Below are positions 45,294 through 54,721 of a stretch of 64,000 bases of DNA, piece after piece. The stretch covers positions 310,001-374,000 of the forward strand of contig NZ_VFTG01000003.1 of assembly GCF_006439355.1 (NCBI RefSeq). The letters are read 5' to 3'. How positions within the stretch are numbered: position 1 is the stretch's first letter; each line of letters begins with the position of its first letter. The notes under the pieces were generated by a model. The model saw only the letters and a list, made by a program, of their open reading frames with translations, was not told the DNA's origin and did not search any database. The stretch is from Mesorhizobium sp. B4-1-3. GTDB lineage: Bacteria; Pseudomonadota; Alphaproteobacteria; Rhizobiales; Rhizobiaceae. A program made the position numbers and the translations under genes.

Positions 45294-47737
45294 CCAGGAC
45301 CATCCCGACCAAAGCCCGCGCCGTCATCATCGGCGGCGGGGTCTCCGGCTGCTCGGTCGCCTATCACCTGGCGAAGCTCGGCTGGACCGACATCGTGCTG
45401 CTCGAACGCAAGCAACTCACCTCAGGCACCACCTGGCACGCGGCCGGCTTGATCGGCCAGTTGCGCGGCTCGCAGAACATGACGCGGCTGGCGAAATACT
45501 CGGCCGACCTCTACGTCAAGCTGGAGGCCGAGACCGACGTCGGCACCGGCATGCGCCAGGTCGGCTCGATCACCGTGGCGCTGACCGAGGAGCGCAAGCA
45601 CGAGATCTATCGGCAGGCATCGCTCGCCCGCGCCTTCGACGTCGACGTGCGCGAGATTTCGCCGCGCGAGGTCAAGGAGATGTACCCGCATCTCAACGTC
45701 TCGGATGTGGTCGGCGCGGTGCATCTGCCACTCGACGGCCAGTGCGATCCCGCCAACATCGCAATGGCCCTGGCCAAGGGCGCGCGCCAGCGCGGTGCCG
45801 CGATCATCGAGAACGTCAAGGTCACCAAGGTCCACACCAAGAACGGTCGCGTCTCCGGCGTCTCCTGGACGCAGGGCGACGAACAAGGCACGATCGAGAC
45901 CGACATCGTCGTCAACTGCGCCGGCATGTGGGCGCGCGAGCTTGGGCGGCAGAACGGCGTCACCATCCCCCTGCACGCCTGCGAGCATTTCTATCTGGTC
46001 ACCGAGCCGATCCCGGGCCTCTCCCGCCTGCCGGTGCTGCGCGTACCGGACGAATGCGCCTACTACAAGGAGGACGCCGGCAAGATGATGCTCGGCGCCT
46101 TCGAGCCGGTGGCGAAGCCGTGGGGCATGGAGGGAATCCGCGAGGATTTCTGCTTCGACCAGTTGCCCGAGGACATGGACCATTTCGAGCCGATTCTCGA
46201 GATGGGCGTCAACCGCATGCCGATGCTGGGCACCGCCGGCATCCATACCTTCTTCAACGGCCCGGAGAGCTTCACGCCCGACGACCGCTACTATCTCGGC
46301 GAAGCGCCCGAGCTTTCCGGCTACTGGATGGCGACCGGCTACAATTCGATCGGCATCGTCTCGTCCGGCGGCGCCGGCATGGCGCTGGCGCAGTGGATCA
46401 ACGACGGCGAGGCGCCCTTCGACCTGTGGGAAGTCGATATCCGCCGCGCCCAGCCGTTCCAGAAGAACCGCCGCTATCTCAAGGAGCGCGTCTCCGAAAC
46501 GCTCGGCCTGCTCTATGCCGACCATTTTCCCTATCGCCAGATGGCGACCTCGCGCGGCGTGCGCCGCTCGCCTTTGCACGAGCATCTCAGGGCGCGCGGC
46601 GCCGTCTTTGGCGAGGTCGCCGGCTGGGAGCGCGCCAACTGGTTCGCGCGTGACGGCCAGGAGCGCGAATACCGCTATTCCTGGAAGCGGCAGAACTGGT
46701 TCGACAACCAGCGCGACGAGCACCTTGCCGTCCGCAACGGCGTCGGCCTGTTCGACATGACCTCCTTCGGCAAGATCCGGGTCGAAGGCCGCGATGCCTG
46801 TGCCTTCCTGCAACGGCTCTGCGCCAACGACATGGACGTTGCGCCGGGCAAGATCGTCTACACGCAGATGCTCAACCAGCGCGGCGGCATCGAGAGCGAC
46901 CTCACCGTGACGCGGCTTTCGGAAACCGCCTATTTCCTCGTCGTGCCGGGCGCCACGCTGCAGCGCGATCTTGCCTGGGTGCGCAAGCATGTCGCCGACG
47001 AGTTCGTCGTTATCACCGACGTCACCGCCGCCGAAGCGGTGATCTGCGTCATGGGTCCGGAGGCGCGAAAACTGATCCAGAAGGTCAGCCCGAACGATTT
47101 TTCCAACGAGGCCAATCCATTCGGCACGTTCCAGGAGATCGAGATCGGCATGGGGCTGGCCCGCGCCCACCGCGTCACCTATGTCGGCGAGCTCGGCTGG
47201 GAACTCTACGTCTCGACCGAGCAGGCGGCCCATGTCTTCGAGGCGATCGCCGAAGCCGGCGCCGATGTCGGCCTGAAGCTTTGCGGCCTGCATACGCTCG
47301 ATTCCTGCCGCATCGAAAAGGCCTTCCGCCATTTCGGCCACGACATCACCGACGAGGACAATGTGTTGGAGGCGGGCCTGGGCTTTGCGGTGAAGACGAG
47401 CAAGGCCGGGTTCATCGGTCGCGACGCGGTGCTCAGGAAGAAGGAGGCCGGCCTGTCACGCCGGCTGGTACAGTTCCGTCTCAAGGACCCTCAGCCCCTT
47501 CTCTTCCACAACGAGGCCATCCTGCGCGACGGCCGGATTGTCGGCCCGATCACATCAGGCAATTACGGCCACCACCTCGGCGGCGCGATCGGGCTTGGCT
47601 ATGTGCCGTGCCAGGGCGAGAGCGAGGCGGATGTGCTGGGCTCATCATACGAGGTCGAGATCGCGGGAGAGCGATTTGCGGCGGAAGCGTCGCTGAAGCC
47701 GATGTATGATCCTAAGGCGGAACGGGTGAGGAGGTAG
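45290..47737 (+). CDS. Dimethylglycine/sarcosine dehydrogenase-like fusion (DAO + FAO_M + GcvT), second in operon
   Basis: 815 residues, ATG overlapping the aminotransferase stop (ATGA). FAD motif GGGVSG at 15-20 and SGTTWHAAG with His50. The GcvT part includes GKIVYTQMLNQRGGIESDLT, VTYVGELGWELYVSTEQAAH and DSCRIEKAFRHFGHDI. It has the same architecture and nearly the same length as the first gene of the operon, but the aligned openings differ clearly, so it is an old paralogue, not a recent duplicate. The two may act on successive methyl groups. Confidence 0.87.
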   Translation: MTRTIPTKARAVIIGGGVSGCSVAYHLAKLGWTDIVLLERKQLTSGTTWHAAGLIGQLRGSQNMTRLAKYSADLYVKLEAETDVGTGMRQVGSITVALTEERKHEIYRQASLARAFDVDVREISPREVKEMYPHLNVSDVVGAVHLPLDGQCDPANIAMALAKGARQRGAAIIENVKVTKVHTKNGRVSGVSWTQGDEQGTIETDIVVNCAGMWARELGRQNGVTIPLHACEHFYLVTEPIPGLSRLPVLRVPDECAYYKEDAGKMMLGAFEPVAKPWGMEGIREDFCFDQLPEDMDHFEPILEMGVNRMPMLGTAGIHTFFNGPESFTPDDRYYLGEAPELSGYWMATGYNSIGIVSSGGAGMALAQWINDGEAPFDLWEVDIRRAQPFQKNRRYLKERVSETLGLLYADHFPYRQMATSRGVRRSPLHEHLRARGAVFGEVAGWERANWFARDGQEREYRYSWKRQNWFDNQRDEHLAVRNGVGLFDMTSFGKIRVEGRDACAFLQRLCANDMDVAPGKIVYTQMLNQRGGIESDLTVTRLSETAYFLVVPGATLQRDLAWVRKHVADEFVVITDVTAAEAVICVMGPEARKLIQKVSPNDFSNEANPFGTFQEIEIGMGLARAHRVTYVGELGWELYVSTEQAAHVFEAIAEAGADVGLKLCGLHTLDSCRIEKAFRHFGHDITDEDNVLEAGLGFAVKTSKAGFIGRDAVLRKKEAGLSRRLVQFRLKDPQPLLFHNEAILRDGRIVGPITSGNYGHHLGGAIGLGYVPCQGESEADVLGSSYEVEIAGERFAAEASLKPMYDPKAERVRR

Positions 47738-47744
47738 CGCATTT

Positions 47745-47872
47745 CCTTCTCCCCGTTCCACGGGGAGAAGGTGGCCCGAAGGGCCGGATGAGGGGCAGCC
47801 CCAAATTAACGTGAGTTCGCGCCGCCCCTCATCTGCCTGCCGGCATCTTCTCCCCGTTGAACGGGGAGAAGA
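47745..47872. repeat. RIME-type intergenic mosaic palindrome
   Basis: CTTCTCCCCGTTCCACGGGG with AGAAG (47747-47771) and a second copy, TTCTCCCCGTTGAACGGGGA with GAAG, near 47848-47872 flank a mirrored GCCGGATGAGGGGC...GCCCCTCATCTGCCTGCCGG pair. The two large palindromes match the rhizobial intergenic mosaic element known from many Rhizobiales. It occupies the convergent gap between the dehydrogenase operon and the oxidoreductase operon and can serve as a bidirectional terminator. Confidence 0.85.
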
Positions 47873-47881
47873 AAGCTAACC

Positions 47882-48469
47882 TCAAAACCGCTCCAGCCTC
47901 GCCCTGACCTTGCCCAAAAACGCCGCCCGGCTCTTCGGTGTCGACGAATCCATCAGATAGTGCGCCAGGAAGAACGTCTTGCAGCGCGTGGCGCACAGCG
48001 CCCGCATGCCGCGCAGGATCGTCTTCCGGCCCGGCTGGCCGACGACCACGCTCCACCAGGTTGGCGCGCCGCAGGTGGTGATGACGCCGACCTTGGTGAC
48101 ATGCCGCATCAGCGACGTGATCCGCCCCTTGCCGGCCGGCAGCTTGAAGGCGATGTCGGTCGCCCAGACCCGGTCGAACCAGCCTTTCAGCATCGCCGGC
48201 AAGCCGTACCACCAGGTCGGATAGATGAACAGGATCGCCTCGGCCCATTGCAGATGCTCGAAATGCGGTTCGAGTGCCGGATCCTCGGGCGCACGGTCGT
48301 TATAGGAGCGCCGCTCCTCACAGCTCATCACCGGATCGAAATTCTCGGCGTAGAGGTCGAGCAGCCGCACGTCCCAGCCTCTCCGCGTCAAGGCCTCCAC
48401 CGCCGCGTCACGGATCGCGGCGCAATAGCTTTCCGGCACCGGATGGCAGTAGACCACCAGCACGCGCAT
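47882..48469 (-). CDS. NAD(P)H dehydrogenase (quinone)-like flavodoxin-fold protein
   Basis: 195 residues; ATG 48469 overlaps the previous stop (TGATG). Flavodoxin_2 features are VLVVYCHPVPESYCAAIRDA at the N-terminus, FIYPTWWYGLPAMLKGWFDR and GRITSLMRHVTKVGVITTCG. The family includes NQO1, MdaB and KefF-like oxidoreductases that reduce quinones or enones. It is the last of the minus-strand operon and a diverged tandem partner of the next gene. Confidence 0.85.
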   Translation of the reverse strand: MRVLVVYCHPVPESYCAAIRDAAVEALTRRGWDVRLLDLYAENFDPVMSCEERRSYNDRAPEDPALEPHFEHLQWAEAILFIYPTWWYGLPAMLKGWFDRVWATDIAFKLPAGKGRITSLMRHVTKVGVITTCGAPTWWSVVVGQPGRKTILRGMRALCATRCKTFFLAHYLMDSSTPKSRAAFLGKVRARLERF

Positions 48470-49050
48470 CAGAAGGCGTCCATTGTCGCCGCGACCTTCG
48501 CCATGAAGGCGTTGCGCGTCTCGTCGGTGGAGAGGTTCATCGAATAATGCGCGAGATAGGAGACGGGAGCGCCGGGTCTGATCGTGGCCCGCAGCATGCG
48601 CTTGACGATCTTGCGCGGCGGGTCGCCCATCAGCATGGCGCGAAAACGGCTGCCGCCATAGGTGGTGACGGCCGCCGTCTTGCGGATGTTGTGCAGTGTC
48701 GGCCGCACCTTGCCGTCGACCAGCTTGAACGACACGCCGGGCAGGAAGACGCGGTCGAAAAATCCTTTCAAGATCGCCGGATAACCATAGTTCCAGACCG
48801 GGAAAGACAGCACCAGCGCCTCGGCGTTCTTCAGCCTTTCGACATAGCCGGCGACCGCGTCGTCCGGCCCGCGCGGATCGTGGTAGCCGAGCCGCTCGGC
48901 GCGCGTCAGCCGCGGATCGAAATCCTCTGCGTAGAGGTCGCAATCGTCGACCGCATGGCCGGCCGCAGAGAGGCGCTCGACGATCGTCCGGTGCAGGCCG
49001 GCATTGAAGCTGGTCTCCACCGGATGGGCGTAAAGCACGAGGATGTTCAT
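48469..49050 (-). CDS. NAD(P)H dehydrogenase (quinone)-like flavodoxin-fold protein, tandem paralogue
   Basis: 193 residues. ILVLYAHPVETSFNAGLHRT, VLSFPVWNYGYPAILKGFFD and YGGSRFRAMLMGDPP give the same flavodoxin_2 fold. It is coupled to genes on both sides by TGATG overlaps. The pair may form a heterodimer or act in sequence; both could reoxidise the flavin products of the FAD oxidase upstream, but this is inference. Confidence 0.85.
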   Translation of the reverse strand: MNILVLYAHPVETSFNAGLHRTIVERLSAAGHAVDDCDLYAEDFDPRLTRAERLGYHDPRGPDDAVAGYVERLKNAEALVLSFPVWNYGYPAILKGFFDRVFLPGVSFKLVDGKVRPTLHNIRKTAAVTTYGGSRFRAMLMGDPPRKIVKRMLRATIRPGAPVSYLAHYSMNLSTDETRNAFMAKVAATMDAF

Positions 49051-50456
49051 CAGCTCGCCTTTTGCAAGCCCTTGAACAGGAACGTCCGGCCGGAGCGGTA
49101 GTCGTAATCCGGGTTTTCCCAGGCGATCATCTTGCCGGGGTTGAGCAGGCCTTGCGGATCGGTCTCACGCTTGAAGGCGAGCTGGATCTCGTCGGTCTGC
49201 TTCATGCCGCCTTCCTCCAGCGTGTATCGATGCGGGTTGAAGACCGGGCAGCCATTCTCCTCGTGCAGGCGGATGATCTCGTCCAACCGCGCCTCGGTGG
49301 TGAACTTGACCAGCGGCAGGCCGAAGCAGGTGATGTTGCCGTCGAGCCGCACGAATTCCAGATGCGAGAACACCTCGCCCGGGAACATCGCGTCCATCTT
49401 CTCGACCAGCGCCAGCTGGTTGGGAAACGGATAGAGCGACTGCAGATAGGTGATCGTCGGGTCGACGCGCAGCGCCCTCAGCGTCGTGTGGTTCCAGGCG
49501 AGCTCATAGGCAGGCGGCAGGCCCTTCTTGTCCTCGTCCGTGGCGGTTGCCGCGTTGAAGATGACCGCGCCGCCGGCGCGCCTCGTGAAGGCAAGGAAGG
49601 CGTCGAGCCCGTGCCGCGCCACCATGACGACGCAGATGCTCTGCCCCTCGCGCAGGAATTTCTGGTGGCGCTTGAAATAGAACTGCGGCACGGGTGCGGC
49701 GATCGGCGTGATCAGCTTGGTCAGGATGCCGTCCTGGCAGGCCAACGCGTTGCCGTAGCGAGCGGCGCCCATGAAGCTGTCGAAGCCGACAATGACATCG
49801 ATCCATTCATAGGCGGCGGTCAGCGGCATCTCGACCTCGGTGATGATGCCGTTGGTGCCGTAGGCATGCGTGACCTTGTGCAGGTCCTCGCCGGTGAGCT
49901 CAAGCGACTTCGGCTCGGCCTCCATGGTGACGACACGAAGCCGCAGCACATTGCCGAAATCGCGCAAACCGCCGAAATTGATCGAGCCGACGCCCCCCGA
50001 ACCGCCGGCGATGAAGCCGCCGATCGAAGCAGTGTTGTAGGTCGAGGGCGAGAGCCTGAGCTCTTGTCCGGAATGCGCCCGCGTCGCCTTGTCGATGTCG
50101 GCAAGGATTGCGCCCGGCCCGGTCACCACCCGCCCCGGTGCGATCGTCTTGATCGCGTTCATCTCGGCGAGATTCAGCACCACGCCGCCCGACAGCGGCA
50201 TCGCCTGTCCATAATTGCCGGTGCCGCTGCCTCGCGGCGTCACCGGGACGCCGTGCCGGTGGCACGCGGCAAGCACGCGGATCACCTCATCCTCATTCTT
50301 CGGGGTAACGATCAGGTCGCCCTTGATGTGATCGAGTTGCGCCTTCAACACCGGGCTGTACCAGTAGAAGTCGCGGCTCTTCTGCTGGACGATGGCTGGA
50401 TGGTCGTCGATCTTGATCCCGTCGAGATCGCGCTTCAGCACTGCGATATCCATCAT
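49050..50456 (-). CDS. FAD-binding (PCMH-type) oxidase/dehydrogenase
   Basis: 468 residues from ATG 50456, which forms ATGA with the amidohydrolase stop; the ATG at 50453 is an alternative. The FAD_binding_4 domain carries VTPRGSGTGNYGQAMPLSGG and STYNTASIGGFIAGGSGGVG. The C-terminal region resembles the glycolate/D-lactate dehydrogenase group, ending TDPQGLLNPGKMI. It oxidises a hydroxy-acid or alcohol; within this operon it likely acts on a product of the amidohydrolase. Confidence 0.85.
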   Translation of the reverse strand: MMDIAVLKRDLDGIKIDDHPAIVQQKSRDFYWYSPVLKAQLDHIKGDLIVTPKNEDEVIRVLAACHRHGVPVTPRGSGTGNYGQAMPLSGGVVLNLAEMNAIKTIAPGRVVTGPGAILADIDKATRAHSGQELRLSPSTYNTASIGGFIAGGSGGVGSINFGGLRDFGNVLRLRVVTMEAEPKSLELTGEDLHKVTHAYGTNGIITEVEMPLTAAYEWIDVIVGFDSFMGAARYGNALACQDGILTKLITPIAAPVPQFYFKRHQKFLREGQSICVVMVARHGLDAFLAFTRRAGGAVIFNAATATDEDKKGLPPAYELAWNHTTLRALRVDPTITYLQSLYPFPNQLALVEKMDAMFPGEVFSHLEFVRLDGNITCFGLPLVKFTTEARLDEIIRLHEENGCPVFNPHRYTLEEGGMKQTDEIQLAFKRETDPQGLLNPGKMIAWENPDYDYRSGRTFLFKGLQKAS

Positions 50457-51754
50457 CCCACCATCAATTCGTCGAGTTCGGAATAATCGGGCAGTTGGCG
50501 TTCGATCGCCCTGCCCTCGCGCACCACGATGCGATCCGATTCGGGCCGCGACAGCAATTCGGTCCAACTGCGTCCCTTGAAGACGATGAAGTCGGCACTG
50601 CCACCGACCGCAAGCATGCCGGCGTCTTCAAGCCGCATCACCTCGGCCGGTGTCGCCGCTACAGCCCTCGGCCAGTCGCCCACCGGATGGTCGAAATGCA
50701 GGATGCGCGTCGCCATGCGGTAGACCTCCAGCATATCGAGATCGCCATAGGCATAGAACGGATCGCGCGTGTTGTCGGAGGCGACCGCCACCTTGATGCC
50801 GCGCGCCTTCATCTCGTGCAGCAGTGTCACGCCGCGCCAGCGCGGGGTGGTACCGTTGTTGCGCCGGTCCTGCAGATAGAGATTGCACATCGGCAGCGAC
50901 ACCACGGCGAGCCGCGCCTTCGCCACCTTGTCCAGCGTGTCCAACACCTCGAGGTCCGGCTGGCGCGCCAGCGAGCAGCAATGGCCGACCAGGATATTGC
51001 CCTCGAAGCCGTTCCACAGCGACGCCTCGGCGATCTTCTTCAGCGAGATGGCTGCGACGTCGTCGGTCTCGTCGGCATGGAAATCGAGATCGAGCCCGTG
51101 CTTGATGGCTTCAGCGAATACCTTGTCGAGCAGTTCCTCGAGGTCGGGCACCATATAGGTGACGACGCCGAGCACGCCCTTGGCCGCGGCGACGCGCTTG
51201 GCCAGCCGCTCGAACCACGTCTTGTCGCGCACGCCTTCGATGCCGAGCAGGCAGGCCGCCTGCAGGTCGATGCGCCCGCGCCACTTCTTGCGCATCGCCT
51301 CGAACACCGGCCAGGAGATCTCCTCCTGCGGCGGCACGCTGTCGAGATGCGTGCGTACGGCCTTGGTGCCATGCGCGTAGGCCGAGCGCAGCGAAAAATC
51401 CATGCGCCGCGCGACGTCCTCGGCGCTCCAGCGTGCGGCGCGGTCGGCGCCGGTGGCATTGAGCGCGCCCATGAAGGTCCCGTCAGGATTGGGCTTTCGC
51501 GGCCAGATATGGCCCTTGTCGATGTGGGTGTGGCAATCGACGAAGCACGGCAGCACGATCCGGCCGGCGAGGTCGATTGCGTTGGCTTCTGCATTCGGCT
51601 TGGCATGGGCGACGATGCTCACGATCTTGCCGCCGGCAACGGTCAGTTCGGCCAGCGCGAAACCCTCCGCGTCAAACGACGCGGCAAGCTCGGGCGTCAG
51701 CGACCGATGAACATGGGCATTGGCAAGCCGGTAGGAACCAGAGGCAGGTATCAA
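50453..51754 (-). CDS. Cytosine-deaminase-like amidohydrolase
   Basis: 433 residues. Metal ligands of the amidohydrolase barrel are visible: VDCHTHIDKGH (HxH), DLDFHADETDD, LVGHCCSLA and AVASDNTRDPFYAYGD (Asp). The wording is that of the cytosine/isocytosine deaminase branch (CodA). It probably hydrolyses or deaminates an N-heterocycle imported by the adjacent ABC transporter. It lies 36 bp downstream of the permease gene and overlaps the FAD oxidase by 4 bp. Confidence 0.85.
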   Translation of the reverse strand: MIPASGSYRLANAHVHRSLTPELAASFDAEGFALAELTVAGGKIVSIVAHAKPNAEANAIDLAGRIVLPCFVDCHTHIDKGHIWPRKPNPDGTFMGALNATGADRAARWSAEDVARRMDFSLRSAYAHGTKAVRTHLDSVPPQEEISWPVFEAMRKKWRGRIDLQAACLLGIEGVRDKTWFERLAKRVAAAKGVLGVVTYMVPDLEELLDKVFAEAIKHGLDLDFHADETDDVAAISLKKIAEASLWNGFEGNILVGHCCSLARQPDLEVLDTLDKVAKARLAVVSLPMCNLYLQDRRNNGTTPRWRGVTLLHEMKARGIKVAVASDNTRDPFYAYGDLDMLEVYRMATRILHFDHPVGDWPRAVAATPAEVMRLEDAGMLAVGGSADFIVFKGRSWTELLSRPESDRIVVREGRAIERQLPDYSELDELMVG

Positions 51755-51790
51755 GGTCTGGTCCTCTTCGCGATTTTCCCTGCTACCACC

Positions 51791-52642
51791 CTAGCGCTCC
51801 TGTTTCAGCGCGCTCTCGTGCCAGCGGCGCAGGATGAGATGCGACACCAGCGACAGCACAAGGAAGATCAGGATGCCGGTGAGCGAGATCAGGATCAGCG
51901 CCGCGAACAGCCGCGGCGCGTTGAGCCGGTAGCCTGCCTCGATGATGCGGGACGCGAGCCCGGACGACTGCCCCTGCGCGCCGGCGACGAATTCCGCCAC
52001 CACGGCGCCGATCAGCGACAGGCCGCCGGCGATCTTCAGCCCGCCGAGGAAATAGGGCATCGCCGCCGGCAGCCGCAGATAACGCAATTGCTGCCAGCGC
52101 GTCGCGCCGTTGAGCTTGAACAGGTCGCGCAAATTGCGGTCGACCGAGTTCAAGCCAAGCGTCGTGTTAGACAGGATCGGAAAGAAGGCGACGATCCAGG
52201 CGCAGAGCAGCAGTTTGACCGTCTGGTTGTTCACATAGATGTTGATCAGCGGGAAGATCGCCACGATCGGGGTCACCTGCAGCACTATGGCGAAGGGGAA
52301 GAACGACATCTCCACCCATTTCGACTGCGCGAACAGCACCGCCAGACCGACGCCGCCGATGACGGCGAGCAACAGGCTGAAAAAGGTGATCCGAAGCGTC
52401 ACCAACAGTGATGAGAACAACAGGCCGGCGTCATTGTGCAGCGTCTGCAGCACCACGCCGGGACGCGGCAGGATATATTGCGGGATCTCGTTCCAGACGC
52501 AGATACGGTCCCACAGGACGATCGCTAGCACCATGATCGCCAGCGGCAGCACCCATTTGCCGATGCGCTCCAGCCGCTCCTGTCGGGCGCGGCGCGCCTC
52601 TTCCGGATCGAGCTTCAGCGTGGCGTCTTCAATGGCCGTCAT
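51791..52642 (-). CDS. NitT/TauT-family ABC transporter permease
   Basis: 283 residues from ATG 52642, 14 bp inside the ATPase gene. Six helices and the EAA loop RDLFKLNGATRWQQLRYLRL then PAAMPYFLGG. It belongs with the ATPase and NMT1-like binding protein to one importer; the amidohydrolase next to it suggests a pyrimidine-like substrate. Confidence 0.9.
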   Translation of the reverse strand: MTAIEDATLKLDPEEARRARQERLERIGKWVLPLAIMVLAIVLWDRICVWNEIPQYILPRPGVVLQTLHNDAGLLFSSLLVTLRITFFSLLLAVIGGVGLAVLFAQSKWVEMSFFPFAIVLQVTPIVAIFPLINIYVNNQTVKLLLCAWIVAFFPILSNTTLGLNSVDRNLRDLFKLNGATRWQQLRYLRLPAAMPYFLGGLKIAGGLSLIGAVVAEFVAGAQGQSSGLASRIIEAGYRLNAPRLFAALILISLTGILIFLVLSLVSHLILRRWHESALKQER

Positions 52643-53450
52643 GATGCGATCCGGCGGTTGAGTTGATGGCGTCGACCAGCACGTCCGAGGCCTGCCTGCA
52701 AAGCGCGGCATAGTCCGGCGAGGTGCGGAACGCCTCGTCGCGCGGATAAGGCGCGTTGATCGGGAGTTCGCCATGGACGCGGCCCGGCCGCGCGGCCATG
52801 ACGACGACGCGGCTGGACAGGAAGACGCTCTCGAAAACGCTGTGGGTGACGAAGACTACGGTGAAGCGTTCGTCCTGCCACAGCTCCAGAAGATCGTTGT
52901 TGAGCTTGAAGCGGGTGATCTCGTCGAGCGCCGCGAAGGGCTCGTCCATCAGCAGGATGCGCGGCTTGGTCACCATGGCCCGCGCGATCGAGACGCGCAT
53001 CTTCATGCCGCCGGAAAGCTCGCGCGGCACGGCGTTCTCGAAGCCGGTGAGATGGACCCGCGACAGCATCTCCATTACGGCCGGCTCCGCCTTGGCACGC
53101 GACACGCCCTTCAGCCTCAACGGCAGCCAGACATTGTCGAAGACGCTGGCCCAGGGCAGCAGCGTCGGCTCCTGGAAGACGAAGCCGGTGTTCGAGCGGT
53201 CGATCGAGCCGCGCCAGTCGAGCTGGCCGGAGGTCGGGGTCGAGAGACCCGCGATCAGCCGCAGCGCCGTCGACTTGCCGCAGCCGGAAGGGCCGAGCAA
53301 GCTCAGGAAATCGCCTTCCCGGATCGCCAGGTCGACCTTGCTCAGCGCCGTCACGCCGTTGGAAAAGACCTTGCCGACATTGCGCAACGCAAGCAGCATC
53401 GGGACCGCGCCCGGTGCCGCCGGCGTCTCAGCCAATTTCTCTTGGATCAT
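52629..53450 (-). CDS. NitT/TauT-family ABC transporter ATPase
   Basis: 273 residues. Walker A GPSGCGKST at 53-61, signature LSGGMKMR, Walker B ILLMDEPFAALDE, H-loop FVTHSVFESVFLS. It has a ~20-residue N-terminal extension. The order binding protein - ATPase - permease - amidohydrolase is continuous on the minus strand. Confidence 0.9.
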   Translation of the reverse strand: MIQEKLAETPAAPGAVPMLLALRNVGKVFSNGVTALSKVDLAIREGDFLSLLGPSGCGKSTALRLIAGLSTPTSGQLDWRGSIDRSNTGFVFQEPTLLPWASVFDNVWLPLRLKGVSRAKAEPAVMEMLSRVHLTGFENAVPRELSGGMKMRVSIARAMVTKPRILLMDEPFAALDEITRFKLNNDLLELWQDERFTVVFVTHSVFESVFLSSRVVVMAARPGRVHGELPINAPYPRDEAFRTSPDYAALCRQASDVLVDAINSTAGSHHDGH

Positions 53451-53464
53451 CTCAGGCCGGCCGC

Positions 53465-54469
53465 CTATTTCTTCAGCTCCAGCCCGACGCCCTTGTTGAT
53501 GAAGGCCAGCGTATAGGCCTTCTTGATGTCGAGGCCTGGCTGCGCGACCTTGGCCTTGACCATCTTGTCGTAGAAACTCTGGATGCGGGCTTCGTTCATC
53601 GTGCCGATGCCGAGCTTTTCCGAATCGCCCGAATCGACAATGCCGAACTTCTTCAACTGCTCGATCGAGAAGGCGATCTGCTCATCCGTCATGTCGGGAT
53701 TGTCCTTCTTGATCATGTCGTTTGCGGCCTTGTTGTCGCCGTAGAGGTACTTGTACCAGCCCTTGGCCGAGCCATCGACGAAACACTGCACAACCTCCGG
53801 TCGCTTGTCGATCGTGTCCTGCATCACCTCGATGGTCGTCGCATAGGTATCCCAGCCATTATCGGCAAGCAGGAACTGGTTCGGCGTAAAGCCGCCCTGC
53901 TTCTGCACCGCAAAAGGCTCGGAGGTCACATAGCCCTGCTGGATCGACTTCTTGTTGGCGATGAACGGCGCCGGGTTGAACGTGTAAGGCACACGCTTGG
54001 CGGCGTCGAATCCGAGATCGGTGACCATCCACTGGAAGAAGGTCTGCGCGCCCTCGTCACCCATGATGTACTGGTCGGCGTTCTTGAGGTCTTCCCACTT
54101 GTCCAGCCCCTCCCCCGGATGGGACATGATGACCTGCGGATCCTTCTGGAAGTCGGACGCGACGACGCGCATCGGAATCCCTTGCTGCACCGCATCGAAG
54201 GCCGAGAGCAGGTTGCCGCCCATGTAGAAATCGATCTTGCCGGCAAGCAGCATCGGCCGGCCGCTGACCTGCGGACCGCCCTGCATGATGGTGACGTCGA
54301 GGCCACAGGCGGCGTAGGTGCCGTCGGCAACCGCCTGGTAATAGCCGCCATGTTCCGGCTCGGCCAGCCAGTTGGTGCCGAACGTAACTTTCTCGTTCGC
54401 GGCAGCGCTCAGCGTGCCCGCCGCCAGCAACGCGATCGAGCCCGCCAGGATCTTCCTATTTCCGATCAT
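53465..54469 (-). CDS. NMT1/THI5-like ABC substrate-binding protein
   Basis: 334 residues; GGGTGAG precedes ATG 54469, which opens a signal peptide (MIGNRKILAGSIALLAAGTL). The mature start EKVTFGTNWLAEPEHGGYYQ then AVADGTYAACGLDV and IMQGGPQVSGRPML follow the NMT1 pattern of binding proteins for pyrimidine precursors, riboflavin or sulfonates. Cys-rich motifs of true THI5 enzymes are absent (one Cys in this stretch). It is first in the operon, divergent from ridA. Confidence 0.87.
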   Translation of the reverse strand: MIGNRKILAGSIALLAAGTLSAAANEKVTFGTNWLAEPEHGGYYQAVADGTYAACGLDVTIMQGGPQVSGRPMLLAGKIDFYMGGNLLSAFDAVQQGIPMRVVASDFQKDPQVIMSHPGEGLDKWEDLKNADQYIMGDEGAQTFFQWMVTDLGFDAAKRVPYTFNPAPFIANKKSIQQGYVTSEPFAVQKQGGFTPNQFLLADNGWDTYATTIEVMQDTIDKRPEVVQCFVDGSAKGWYKYLYGDNKAANDMIKKDNPDMTDEQIAFSIEQLKKFGIVDSGDSEKLGIGTMNEARIQSFYDKMVKAKVAQPGLDIKKAYTLAFINKGVGLELKK

Positions 54470-54721
54470 AAACTCACCCTCTCTTGGCTCCGGCGCGCAA
54501 CGCGCTGGGCTCGACACCATTGACTCAAGAAGCAAGACACATGCCACCACCCGGGCCGCCCGCTTGCGCGGCAGTCATTGCCGAGACCGGAAGGGTCATG
54601 CTGTACGAAAGGCATCGTGCCCATTTTTTGGACGCCTGTCCATAATCGCCCCGGCGGCATGCACCGCATCTTGAAGGTTTCATGAATCGAGCCTTAGTCT
54701 GCAGGCGCACAGGAGAATGCC

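Noticed and set aside
47745..47872. CRISPR-like repeats
   Set aside because: The paired palindromes are two arms of one mosaic element, not regularly spaced repeats with spacers.
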